Origin: Eimeria necatrix
Taxonomy: Eukaryota > Apicomplexa > Conoidasida > Eucoccidiorida > Eimeriidae
Direction of reading: 5' to 3'
Assembly (NCBI RefSeq): GCF_000499385.1
Contig: NW_013654199.1
Location: 1-31,329 of the forward strand
Length of the DNA: 31,329 nucleotides
Shown here: positions 23,111 through 31,329 of the stretch, piece by piece
How positions within the stretch are numbered: the first letter of the stretch is position 1
How the letters are laid out: each line of letters opens with the position of its first letter
Position numbers and translations under genes: made by a program
Notes under the pieces: generated by a model
Database searches by the model: none
What the model was told of the DNA's origin: nothing
The model's input: only the letters and a program-made list of their open reading frames with translations

Positions 23111-23672
23111 CTACGGCTTTGGGTGTCCGCTCTGCTTGAGTGCAAAACCCCTGCCGCCGGCGCATGCAAAACTGTTGTATCTCCAGACTGTTCTGTTGCA
23201 CCTGACACTTAGGCCGCCCTGTTCAGCGTACTCGCTACAAGTGTAAAATGCCTCCTCAAAACGCAAGCCTCCAACGGTGCACTGCGCTCGCACCGCAATG
23301 CTGGGCCCTACCCTGCAGTTATGCTGGCCACGCGCGTGCAAAGCAGGACAGCGAGAGTCGACACTGAGGCTCAAAAGCACACAAAAGACACCATCGCAAG
23401 CAGTGCGGTGGACTCGGAGCGCTTCGGCCACGCCTCAAGAACTGCGCATCGCTTTCGCAACTCCCCAAGCCATAAGACCGACGCACTGCCTGCACAACGA
23501 AGGAAAACCACCCACGCACTGCACTCTACACTGCACTGTCAAATCAAGCACTGCTGCACGACAGATCAGCCATCCCCACAATCAAGCGACAAACAAGACC
23601 ACCCGATACGCGAGCCAAATACATCTGCAGTCTCACAGGTCTACATCAAGAGGGGCCCACGCTGCGATCTGC
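23111..23672. repeat. satellite unit 1 (type B head)
   Basis: 562 bp. It carries the B head, the GGGCCC variant before CCCTGCAGTT, and the tail variant AAATACATCTGCAG with CACAGGTC. Its middle has CTCAAAACGCAAGCC, a form otherwise seen in type A units, suggesting an old exchange between types. Confidence 0.9.
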
Positions 23673-24236
23673 CTACGACCTGTCTACAACTGGCGCCCGC
23701 CTGAGTGCGAACTCCTCCTGCCAACGCGTGCAAAATTGTTGTATCTCCAGCCTGTCCTGCTGCACCTGACACTTTGGCTGCTCTGCGCAGCGCACTCGCT
23801 GCAAGTGCAAAACGCCTGCTCAAAACGCAAGCCTGCAACGGTGCACTGCGCTCGCACCGCAATGCTGGGCCCTACCCTGCAGTTATGCTGGCCAGGTGCA
23901 TGCATAGCAGGACAGCGACAGTCGACCGCGAGGTTCAAAAGCACACATAAGACATCATCGCAAGCAGTGCGGGGGACTCGGAGCGCTGCGGCCACGCCTC
24001 AAGAACTGCGCATCGCTTTCGCAACTCCCCAAGCCATAAGACCAACGCACTGCCTGCACAACGAAGAAAAACCACCCACGCACTGCACTCTACACTGCAC
24101 TGTCAAATCAAGCACTGCTGCACGACAGACCAGCCATCATCACAATCAAGCGACAAACATGACCACCCGATACGCGAGCCAAACATATCTGCAGTCTCAC
24201 ACGTCTACATCAAGAGGGGCCCACGCTGCAATCTGC
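23673..24236. repeat. satellite unit 2 (type A head)
   Basis: 564 bp. It carries the A head and shares the GGGCCC variant and the CACGACAG variant with unit 1 only, so units 1 and 2 form a distinct left-hand dimer. Its tail reads AAACATATCTGCAG with CACACGTC. Confidence 0.9.
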
Positions 24237-24564
24237 CTACGGCTTTGGGTGTCCGCTCTGTATGAGTGCACAACCCCTCCTGCCGACGCATGCAAAACTG
24301 TTGAATCTGCAGCCTGTCCTGTTCCGCCTGAGGCTTCGGCTGCTCTGTTAACCGCAGTCGCTGCAAGTGCAAAACATCTCCTGAAACCGCAAGCCTGCAA
24401 CAATGCACTGCGATCGCACCGCGATGCTAGCCTCTACCCTGCAGTTATGCTGGCCACGCGCGTGCATAGCAGGACAGCGAGAGTCGGCACTGAGGTTCAA
24501 AAGCACACACAAGACACCACGCCTCAAGAACTGCGCATCGCTTTCGCAACTCCCCAAGCCATAA

Positions 24565-24614
24565 GACCAACGCACTACCTGCACAACAAGACCAACGCAC
24601 TGCCTGCACAACGA
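24565..24614. repeat. 25-bp duplication inside unit 3
   Basis: GACCAACGCACTACCTGCAC... at 24565-24589 is repeated at 24590-24614 with two differences. The other units have a single copy. Confidence 0.9.
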
Positions 24615-24694
24615 AGAAAAACCACCCACGCACTGCACTCTACACTGCACTGTCAAATCAAGCATTGCTGCATGACAGAGCAGCCATCCCCACA

Positions 24695-24744
24695 ATCAAG
24701 CGACAAACATGACCACGCGATCAAGCGAAAAACATGCCCCCCCG
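24695..24744. repeat. second 25-bp duplication inside unit 3
   Basis: ATCAAGCGACAAACATG... at 24695-24719 is followed by a diverged copy at 24720-24744 that includes a run of seven C (24736-24742). The other units have one copy here. Confidence 0.85.
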
Positions 24745-24811
24745 ATACGCGAGCCAAATACATCTGCAGTCTCACAGGTCTACATCAAGAGGGGCCCACG
24801 CTGCGATCTGC

Positions 24812-25369
24812 CTACGACCTGTCTACAACTGGCGCCCGCCTGAGTGCGAACTCCTCCTGCCAACGCGCGCAAAACTGTTGTATCTCCAGCCTGTCCTGTT
24901 GCACCTGACCCTTCGCCTGCTCTCGGCAGCGCACTCGCTGCAAGTGCAAAACGCCTCCTCAAAACGCGAGCATGCAACGAGGCACTGCGCTCGCACCGCG
25001 ATGCTAGCCTCTACCCTGCAGTTATGCTGGCCACGCGCGTGCATAGCAGGACAGCGAGAGTCGACTCCGAGGCTCAAAAGCGCATACAAGACACTATCGC
25101 AAGCAGTGCGGTGGACTCGGAGCGCTGCGGCCACGCCTCAAGAACTGCGCATCGCTTTCGCAACTCCCCAAGCCATAAGACCAACGCACTGCCTGCATAA
25201 CGAAGAAAAAACACCCACCCACTGCACTCTACACTGCACTGTCAAATCACGCACTGCTGCATGACAGACCAGCCATCTCCACAATCAAGCGATGACCACG
25301 CGATATGCGAGCCAAACATATCTGCACTCTCACACGTCTACATCAAGAGGGGCCCACGCTGCGATCTGC
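24812..25369. repeat. satellite unit 4 (type A head)
   Basis: 558 bp. It carries the A head and CTCAAAACGCGAGCATGC in the middle. Like units 3, 5 and 6 it has the GCTAGCCTCTACC variant before the common GCAGTT. Tail: AAACATATCTGCACTC with CACACGTC. Confidence 0.9.
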
Positions 25370-25932
25370 CTACGGCTTTGGGTGTCCGCTCTGTATGAGT
25401 GCACAACGCCTGCCGCCGACGTATGCAAAACTGTAGTGTCTCCAGCCTGTCCTGTTACACCCGACGCTGCGGCTGCTTTGCTCAGCGCACTCGCTGCAAG
25501 TGCAAAACATCTCCTGAAACCGCAAGCCTGCAACGGTGCACTGCGCTCTCACCGCAGTGCTAGCCTCTACCCTGCAGTTATGCTGGCCACGCGCGTGCAT
25601 AGCAGGACAGCGAGAATCAACTGCGAGGTTCCAAAGCATACACAAGACACAATCGCAAGCAGTGTGGTGTACGTGGAGCGCTGCGGCCACGCCTCAAGAA
25701 CTGTGCATCGCTTTCGCAACTCCCCAAGCCATAAGACCAACGCACTGCCTGCACAACGAAGAAAAACACCCACGCACTGCACTCTACACTGCACTGTCAA
25801 ATCAAGCACTGCTGCATGACAGACCAGCCATCCCCACAATCAAGCGACAAACATGACCACGCGATACGCGAGCCAAACATATCTGCACTCTCACACGTCT
25901 ACATCAAGAGGTGTTCCCACGCTGCGATCTGC
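25370..25932. repeat. satellite unit 5 (type B head, type A-like tail)
   Basis: 563 bp. The head and the middle (CATCTCCTGAAACCGCAAGCC) match unit 3, but the tail (AAACATATCTGCACTC, CACACGTC) matches units 4 and 6 rather than the B-unit tails of units 1 and 3. It looks like a hybrid monomer. Confidence 0.9.
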
Positions 25933-26490
25933 CTACGACCTGTCTACAACTGGCGCCCGCCTGAGTGCGAACTCCTCCTGCCAACGCGTGCAAAACTGTT
26001 GTATCTCCAGCCTGTCCTGCTGCACATGATGCTCCGGCAAAATCGTTCAGCGCACTTCCTGGGAATCCAAACCGTCTCTACAAAACGCAAGCTTGCAATG
26101 GTGCACTGCGCTCGCACCGCGATGCTAGCCTCTACCCTGCAGTTATGCTGGCCACGTGCATGCATGGCAGGACAGCGAGAGTCGACACTGCGGTTCGCAA
26201 ACACACACAAGACACCATCGCAAGCAGTGCGGTGGACTCGGAGCGCTGCGGCCACGCCTCAAGAACTGTGCATCGCTTTCGCAACTCCCCAAGCCATAAG
26301 ACCAACGCACTGCCTGCACAACGAAGAAAAACCACCCACGCACTGCACACTACACTGCACTGTCAAATCAAGCACTGCTGCATGACAGACCAGCCATCCC
26401 CACAATCAAGCGACAAACATGACCACGCGATACGCGAGCCAAGCATATCTGCACTCTCACACGTCTACATCAAGAAGGAAGCGCGCTGCG
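25933..26490. repeat. satellite unit 6 (type A head)
   Basis: About 558 bp. It has the A head, but the segment 26,030-26,085 (including CCGGCAAAATCGTTCAGCGCACTTCC) is more diverged than in any other unit. The rest closely matches unit 5. Confidence 0.9.
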
Positions 26491-26525
26491 CCATGTCTGC
26501 AGCTGGCGCCTCAGCGGAAAGCAGG
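26491..26525. repeat. decayed satellite tail
   Basis: CTGCAGCTGGCGCCTCAG resembles the type A head (CTACAACTGGCGCCCGCCTGAG) with several changes. The similarity stops at about 26,525, marking the right edge of the array. Confidence 0.65.
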
Positions 26526-26703
26526 TAGAGATGGTATGTCCGCGGTGATGCACACGTCACGCAACCAGTGCAGCCTTCGTTCAAAGCAACCAGCATTTAT
26601 AACCTTATGGCATTTGGGCTTAGTAACAAACCAATAGCACTGTGGTATCAAGTTACGCCTAGATATGTTGCATAAGGTGCGATAGTACGTTTGAGCATGT
26701 CAC

Positions 26704-26756
26704 TGAACTTCAGGGTATCCGTGCCCACACCGTGGGCACGGATACCCTGAAGTTCA
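26704..26756. repeat. perfect 25-bp inverted repeat, 3-nt loop
   Basis: The arms at 26704-26728 and 26732-26756 are exact reverse complements, separated only by ACC. The left arm begins TGAACTTCAGGG and the right arm ends CCCTGAAGTTCA. The outer end of the left arm also contains its own 11-nt palindrome, CTGAACTTCAG (26703-26713). As RNA it would form a very stable hairpin; as DNA, a cruciform. No arm copy was seen elsewhere in the window and no clear target-site duplication flanks it. Possible explanations are a fold-back replication product, a tiny inverted-repeat element, a small-RNA or terminator hairpin, or an assembly artefact. Confidence 0.97.
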
Positions 26757-27368
26757 CATTCCAGTTTTGCTATAAAGCCAATGTTCTGCTTACGCGCTTA
26801 ATTGTTGACAGGCAGTTGCTTTTTGAAGTCACTGCTAAACTGTGTCCAACTAAATACCCCAGAGCGCAGGCGAGGTTCACGGATTGTGACGTTATGTCTT
26901 CGGGCCGCCACTGTAACATTCCTCAAATAGGATAACCCGTCAGCAATTAAACACATAGCCATTCACGCACCAACTGCACGGTAACACCAGCCGCATTAAT
27001 TACAGGGTGCATTATTTTCAACTTACTTCTAATCGTACTCGCTTCATTAAGTGTATTCGCGCAGCCCCCAGAAAAGCAACCGCTAGTTCAGAAGACAACT
27101 CTACTTACGTGTCTGCTTGTAGCTGGCTCATGGAAGTGCTCAAGCACAGCTTCACCAGCTCACCTGCCGGGCAGAGTGCGCTAAGTATATTGAGTGTGCT
27201 GCGTGGCTTAGGTAGCTACCCAAGTCACTGGGTAAATAAAAAATACAAAAAAAATATCTTCATAGTCACAGCATTATAGTGGACAATGTGGTTGTACGAC
27301 TTCCCCGCATTATGAGGCCTGGTGGCATTGTGCAGAACAGGGATGCGGACAGTTAAGCTTTTCAATAA
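26757..27368. other. unique sequence, no gene seen
   Basis: No ATG frame of note. An 18-nt palindrome with one mismatch lies at 27207-27224 around GGTAGCTACC, overlapping a second 6-bp stem (TACCCA, TGGGTA) that ends near 27,234. Confidence 0.5.
27207..27234. repeat. overlapping palindrome and stem
   Basis: GGTAGCTACC (27211-27220) is extended to 18 nt with one mismatched pair. TACCCA at its right end can instead pair with TGGGTA downstream. The two folds exclude each other. Confidence 0.5.
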
Positions 27369-27653
27369 ATGTGCAATTCGGGGGCACCAATACGCAAGCC
27401 CTTGAAACTATGGCTATATTCCAGCAAAGACGAAATAACTGTGCCTTTGTTACGATACGTAAAAGAAGGCGCACAAGAGACTATTTCCACAAAAGCGAAT
27501 GCTATACTGTTCCTCACCGATATTGCACAGTACTGCAAGCATGTAAACCCCGTCCACCTGCAGCGATTCTATCGAAAACGTCCACATGACTCTTTCACAA
27601 GCAAACGCGTCACTCGATGCACACAAATTCAGAACTGCGGACTGAGAAACTGA
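27369..27653 (+). CDS. weak candidate ORF, 94 aa, unknown
   Basis: This ATG frame gives a basic, soluble peptide with a well-mixed composition, such as LRYVKEGAQETISTKAN near residues 27-45, and a basic C-terminal third. It resembles a natural protein more than most frames here but matches no family I know. The opposite strand is open for 176 codons over the same DNA, from a GTG, without recognisable content. One of the two, or neither, may be real. Confidence 0.17.
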   Translation: MCNSGAPIRKPLKLWLYSSKDEITVPLLRYVKEGAQETISTKANAILFLTDIAQYCKHVNPVHLQRFYRKRPHDSFTSKRVTRCTQIQNCGLRN

Positions 27654-30600
27654 GTGCTGGTCACACACTGCTCGTTTCTTACAGGTCAGGAAACTGACCC
27701 TGTCTGCATTCGCAACAGAGCCCACACAGCATGTGGCTGTATGCCATTTATGAAAACCAGTGCACGTGCATTTGCGAGACCGCAAAACGTCATGCACAGT
27801 GCACGCAACAATTCGCTGCAACCCAATGTGCCCTTCTGCACATTGTTGGGTAAGAGCCCTCTGCCACCGCCAAAAAGGCAAAATCACATGTTTGCTAGTC
27901 AGCTTAATGCGAGTGCATCGTTTCGAACAAGAATAAGGGGCTAGCGCATGATTCCACCACCACCAGAGTGGTACAGTCACTCATTCGCAATGCTGCGCTG
28001 CTTTCGCAGTTCTATTCTGGGTCTTCAACGCACATACTTCACAGCGGAGTCAGTGGCATGCACTCTAGCGTGTCATCCAGTTGGTGTACGGGGAAAAGGC
28101 CCGCGGAAAGCACCTTCCTGTTTGGACAATAGCTATGGCTCTAGAACTGCAAATAACGTGGACTTTAATTCAACTGAACTAGCTGAAACAGCAGCTTCAA
28201 AAAGCTCACTTTCATCATCTAGGAGGAAGCGTTCCCACCAATGCAAATTCCATCTTCTACGCTTAAAAGCACTGGCAAGGCAGTAAGGCCACTTCTGTGG
28301 TGGCATCAGCGGACGACGAGCACAAGTTTGAAATCTTCAGTAGCTTCAGCTGTTAAGCCAAACGTGTATAACGCACTTGCTGCATAACATAGTTAGGACC
28401 GCGCCGCGCATTACCTTTGTGCGCCTGTCATGCCTCACCAGCTTGCAAGTGGATCATCTCCACTATCCGACGAAAACATTTCATGCTGTACAAATGCAAA
28501 TCCAATATATATACCGGTTGATTTATTCAAAGAAATGGCCCTTCGCATTCTTGACAGTTTTTAGGTAGCATGCTGTAATGAAACTGCTGTAGCAGCAACC
28601 AAAAACATAAACTCTGAAGCCACGCATAGCTGAAAGGGCCACACATCTTGCCAGAATTACAGACAACAGATAATGTTCGTGGATCATCCTGCCAAACTAT
28701 TCTCTCGGCCTCCAGAATGCTCTTTGAAAACAGGAACATTTCCAACCACACTCTTCACGCGGAACTACTGCGTGCCATTAGCCCGCAATTTATCATATGT
28801 TTGACACCCATCAGACGTTATTTACTAAGAAACTGGCAGTGTGTTTCAATCAATTGCTATTGTGCATGTCCATGGCATCAGTTCAAACTACTCAACTGCA
28901 TTGATAGCGCGGGCAATAGATAAAACAGTGCTCCTCACCCCGCTGTCGTGTGCTCCACAGTCGAAACTGAACTTACGCCTATTTGGGACAACAGTAATAT
29001 GCACGTTGATGAACCGTCCGCATGTCACCGTAATGTTACAAATACAAAGACGCCAGCAAAGTAGAACTGGCGTGATTTCAAAGCAGAAAGGCCACGCGCT
29101 TGTACTAGTCTGCCTTTTGAACTGCCATCATGAAAGGTGAATAACGCACCGACTGAAGATCCAAGCGTCGGACATAGGCCAACTCACGACAATCTACTAC
29201 ATTGAGTTCAAGACATCTATCACTCGTATGAATGCACAAAAGCCGCGCATTCGCACTATGAAAATTACCACGTTCTTGAGTCTACCCAACCGGAACACAG
29301 AAACAGCATGTGCACATTTTACCAGGACCCCTTCAAAAAATGCCATGCAATCACATAAAATCCAGATAACTTTGGTGGAATAGAAGGTATAATGAAATGC
29401 AGCAAAAAGCATAAAGCGACCTGCCGCTGCAACCGTCCCACGTAGTTTGCTCAACTTACCAACTGGAGGTCTAACCATAACGCTTTTAGTCCGCCACCTT
29501 GGATACAAAGCAATGCATTTCCCGGTTTTAACAAGCCTGTTACGAAGCGCTGCTACGCTCAAATGAACAAAATATTGTTTATCTCTGCGCCAAGCTAGCG
29601 CGTGCGAAATTTTGCGAGAATATGAAATTCACAAAACAAATACAATTCTAAAATAGAGCTACAAGCTCAGCAGCATCTGCTAACGAACTGCATGCCATGG
29701 CTGCTTTAAGACGGCGAAGAAATCCAATAACAACATTTATGCTAGTGCGGACCACTGCTAAAGCCAGCCAACGGGACGTTCTGCACACTGTGACAGCACT
29801 CAGGCATGTAACCGCTGGTATGAGCTGCTGCAGTATTCAATAGCACATTCAAGAAACCCTTGCACAAGCAGTACCAGCCATGAAGACTGTTCGGAGCCTG
29901 CCTTGCAGTGAATCCACTAGGCAAAGCATTTTGGCATGATAAGCCACGGGAACGTATGAAAGGAAATTCAATGTCATTTCACTTCCTTGTTTCGGCACAG
30001 GGTATGACAGGAACTGTAGAGATAACACGATGCAAAGATGTATCCACGTTATACATAGAAAGCCATCATCCGGTTCCCTTCTTATAGCAGACACGCGCTG
30101 ATCCCAAAAGAATCCAGTTTGCAACAGCGTCACTGGAAAGCATGAAAAACGGTAACCAGCCACGAAACTTCATGGGCATCAAGGCAGCAAATCACGCTTC
30201 TCAAGTGTTGCATTGCTTGAGATCTTTTACAAACGTGGTCAACGCACGTCCTAAAGAACCAAAGTCTTCCACCCCTTTCTTTTGCTTGTTGCGTTGTTTT
30301 CATCTGATACACAGAAAAATCCGTGCAGGCGAGATTTCCGGGATTTGAAAACGTCTGTCTTTGTAGTGGTTACATGTGGCCAAGCTGCGGAGAATGTGTA
30401 TTCAATGCATCCTAGAGTTCTATATCCCACAGATAATGCCACAAGCAGAAAAAAATGCATGACTGCCCTGCCATGCCCACTGGCATTCGCACTGTGGTGG
30501 GCCGGTGTCACGCGAGACCTAGCAAGGCTGTAACCATTAGGCACATCGTCTGAGAGGGAGAGATGCTGTGCTCTAGCTGCTCCGCCAAATGTTCAGCGAC

Positions 30601-31240
30601 ACACCGTCTGCCGGATCAACGCGAATTCCCTTGTTCCATCTCATATTGTACTTGTAGCGTAGGTGGAAACATTGCATGCGAAACGTCCTATGCTAAAACG
30701 ACAAGAATGCTTGCGCTTCTACGCCACTCAACGGGATGATGTTTCCACACTCAGAAGAACAAGCTACGTGTCGCTCAACAGCACGAAGTGGTAGAAAGAA
30801 GTGCAATGATGCTTGCGCGCCTCCAAATATCTAAACATTTCAACCAGCAATCCTTGTTGCGCCTGCATTTGAGCGATTGCATTTCGCGGCTATCCGCTGA
30901 TAACAAGACAGAAGCTGCACTGCGTCACTTTCAACGCGAGCGTGCGTGCGGAGCACGCCGACATGAAAACAAGAGTGCAGCAATCACGCAGCACCTGGCT
31001 CTCCCCTAATTTGCATCAGCTCCGGAACAATGTGCGAGATGCAAGCCATTGGACGTCCATAATGTCTATTGGTGGCCCTGTGCAAAGCTGCTGCTAGTAC
31101 ACGAGTCCACGATCCACCTAACACGTCACGTGTGATGTGGGGGGGGTTGCAACTCTAATGTGCAACAATGTAAGGAAAAACAAGTTGTTCGCAGCAACAT
31201 CGGAAAACGATCATCCACCTACAATGTTGCATCTAGACTG
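27654..31240. other. unique sequence, no gene seen
   Basis: A 121-codon minus-strand frame (29562 to 29197) starts at TTG and yields a hydrophobic, basic peptide of no known family; I do not call it. A CCA-triplet run lies near 27,955-27,966. A run of eight G lies at 31139-31146. No RNA gene, mobile element or long repeat is evident. Confidence 0.45.
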
Positions 31241-31276
31241 CCAAGCCACAAACTCCGGCCAACGCACTGCCTACAA
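31241..31276. repeat. possible satellite fragment
   Basis: CCAAGCCACAA (31241-31251) and CCAACGCACTGCCT (31259-31272) match two neighbouring pieces of the satellite monomer (CCAAGCCATAA, then CCAACGCACTGCCT) in the same order and nearly the same spacing, with about five extra bases between. This may be a relic or the edge of another array to the right. Confidence 0.45.
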
Positions 31277-31329
31277 GGTCTTTCCAGCAACCTAAACTGC
31301 AGTTCACATGTACTGCCAAGCCAAGCGTT

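Larger units (their letters stand above)
24237..24811. repeat. satellite unit 3 (type B head), rearranged
   Basis: 575 bp. It lacks 37 bp present in the other units (junction near 24517-24519) and instead has two separate 25-bp duplications, at 24565-24614 and 24695-24744. The tail variant (AAATACATCTGCAG, CACAGGTC) matches unit 1, supporting dimer periodicity. Confidence 0.9.
23111..26525. repeat. satellite array, about 565-bp monomers in alternating dimers
   Basis: Six nearly full monomers run head to tail, with starts at about 23111, 23673, 24237, 24812, 25370 and 25933, and a short decayed tail. Monomer heads alternate between type B (CTACGGCTTTGGGTGTCCGC) and type A (CTACGACCTGTCTACAACTG), giving a dimer of about 1.13 kb. 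The landmark CCCTGCAGTT recurs at 23311, 23875, 24437, 25014, 25570 and 26135. The + strand is A/C-rich: bases 26341-26400 hold 23 C, 18 A, 10 T and 9 G. Both strands are stop-poor, so long frames appear in several phases, but the indels are not multiples of three. I see no protein constraint. Known satellites of this style arise by unequal exchange; a centromeric or subtelomeric role is inference. Confidence 0.95.

Noticed and set aside
23447..23470. CENP-B-box-like TTCG in the satellite monomer
   Set aside because: TTCGCAACTCCCC lacks the required A and CGGG positions of the box.
23277..24908. 543-codon open frame on the + strand across satellite units 1-4
   Set aside because: Monomer spacings are 564, 562, 577, 556 and 565 bp, mostly not multiples of three, so the same repeat is read in different frames within one ORF. 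Other frames on both strands are also long and open because the repeat is stop-poor. No known domain is present.
23111..26525. Possible CRISPR array
   Set aside because: The units are about 565 bp and contiguous, with no short repeats alternating with unique spacers.
27450..27980. 176-codon minus-strand open frame
   Set aside because: It starts at GTG, has a Trp/Cys/His-heavy composition without recognisable domains, and is within the chance range for six frames of 31 kb.
31161..31231. 12-bp inverted repeat with one mismatch (TGCAACAATGTA and TACAATGTTGCA)
   Set aside because: Several such pairs at this spacing are expected by chance.

Overview
The window looks like nuclear DNA from a eukaryote. 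GC is roughly 45-50% by eye, CpG is not obviously depleted, and microsatellites and poly(A) tracts are scarce. There is no compact gene layout, no operon-like structure, and no rRNA, tRNA or transposase that I can recognise. I cannot name the lineage. Outside the repeat array, open reading frames on both strands are about as long as chance predicts for sequence of this composition, and none resembles a family I know. I therefore read the window as mostly non-coding, gene-poor DNA with a satellite array in its right third. A handful of ATG-started frames are listed only as weak candidates.

Layout. Positions 1-22,480 are mostly unique sequence with scattered two-copy short tandem duplications (periods 48, 37, 25, 22 and 19 bp) and several small inverted repeats. 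From about 22,490 to 26,525 lies a tandem satellite: one decayed, internally deleted edge unit, six nearly full monomers of about 558-575 bp, and a short decayed tail. The monomers alternate between two head types (B-A-B-A-B-A), so the array is a higher-order repeat with a dimer of about 1.13 kb. The array and its left flank are rich in A and C on the + strand. About 180 bp beyond the array sits a perfect 25-bp inverted repeat with a 3-nt loop (26,704-26,756), the cleanest secondary-structure signal in the window. From 26,760 to the end the sequence is again mostly featureless, with a possible satellite fragment near 31,241-31,276.

Interpretation. A dimeric satellite inside gene-poor DNA would fit a pericentromeric, subtelomeric or other heterochromatic setting, but the window cannot show which. 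The 543-codon frame across the array is a by-product of stop-poor repeat sequence: monomer spacings are not multiples of three, so the same repeat is read in different frames. I found no convincing new multi-gene system. The best leads are the higher-order satellite, its hybrid and rearranged units, and the perfect hairpin beside it.
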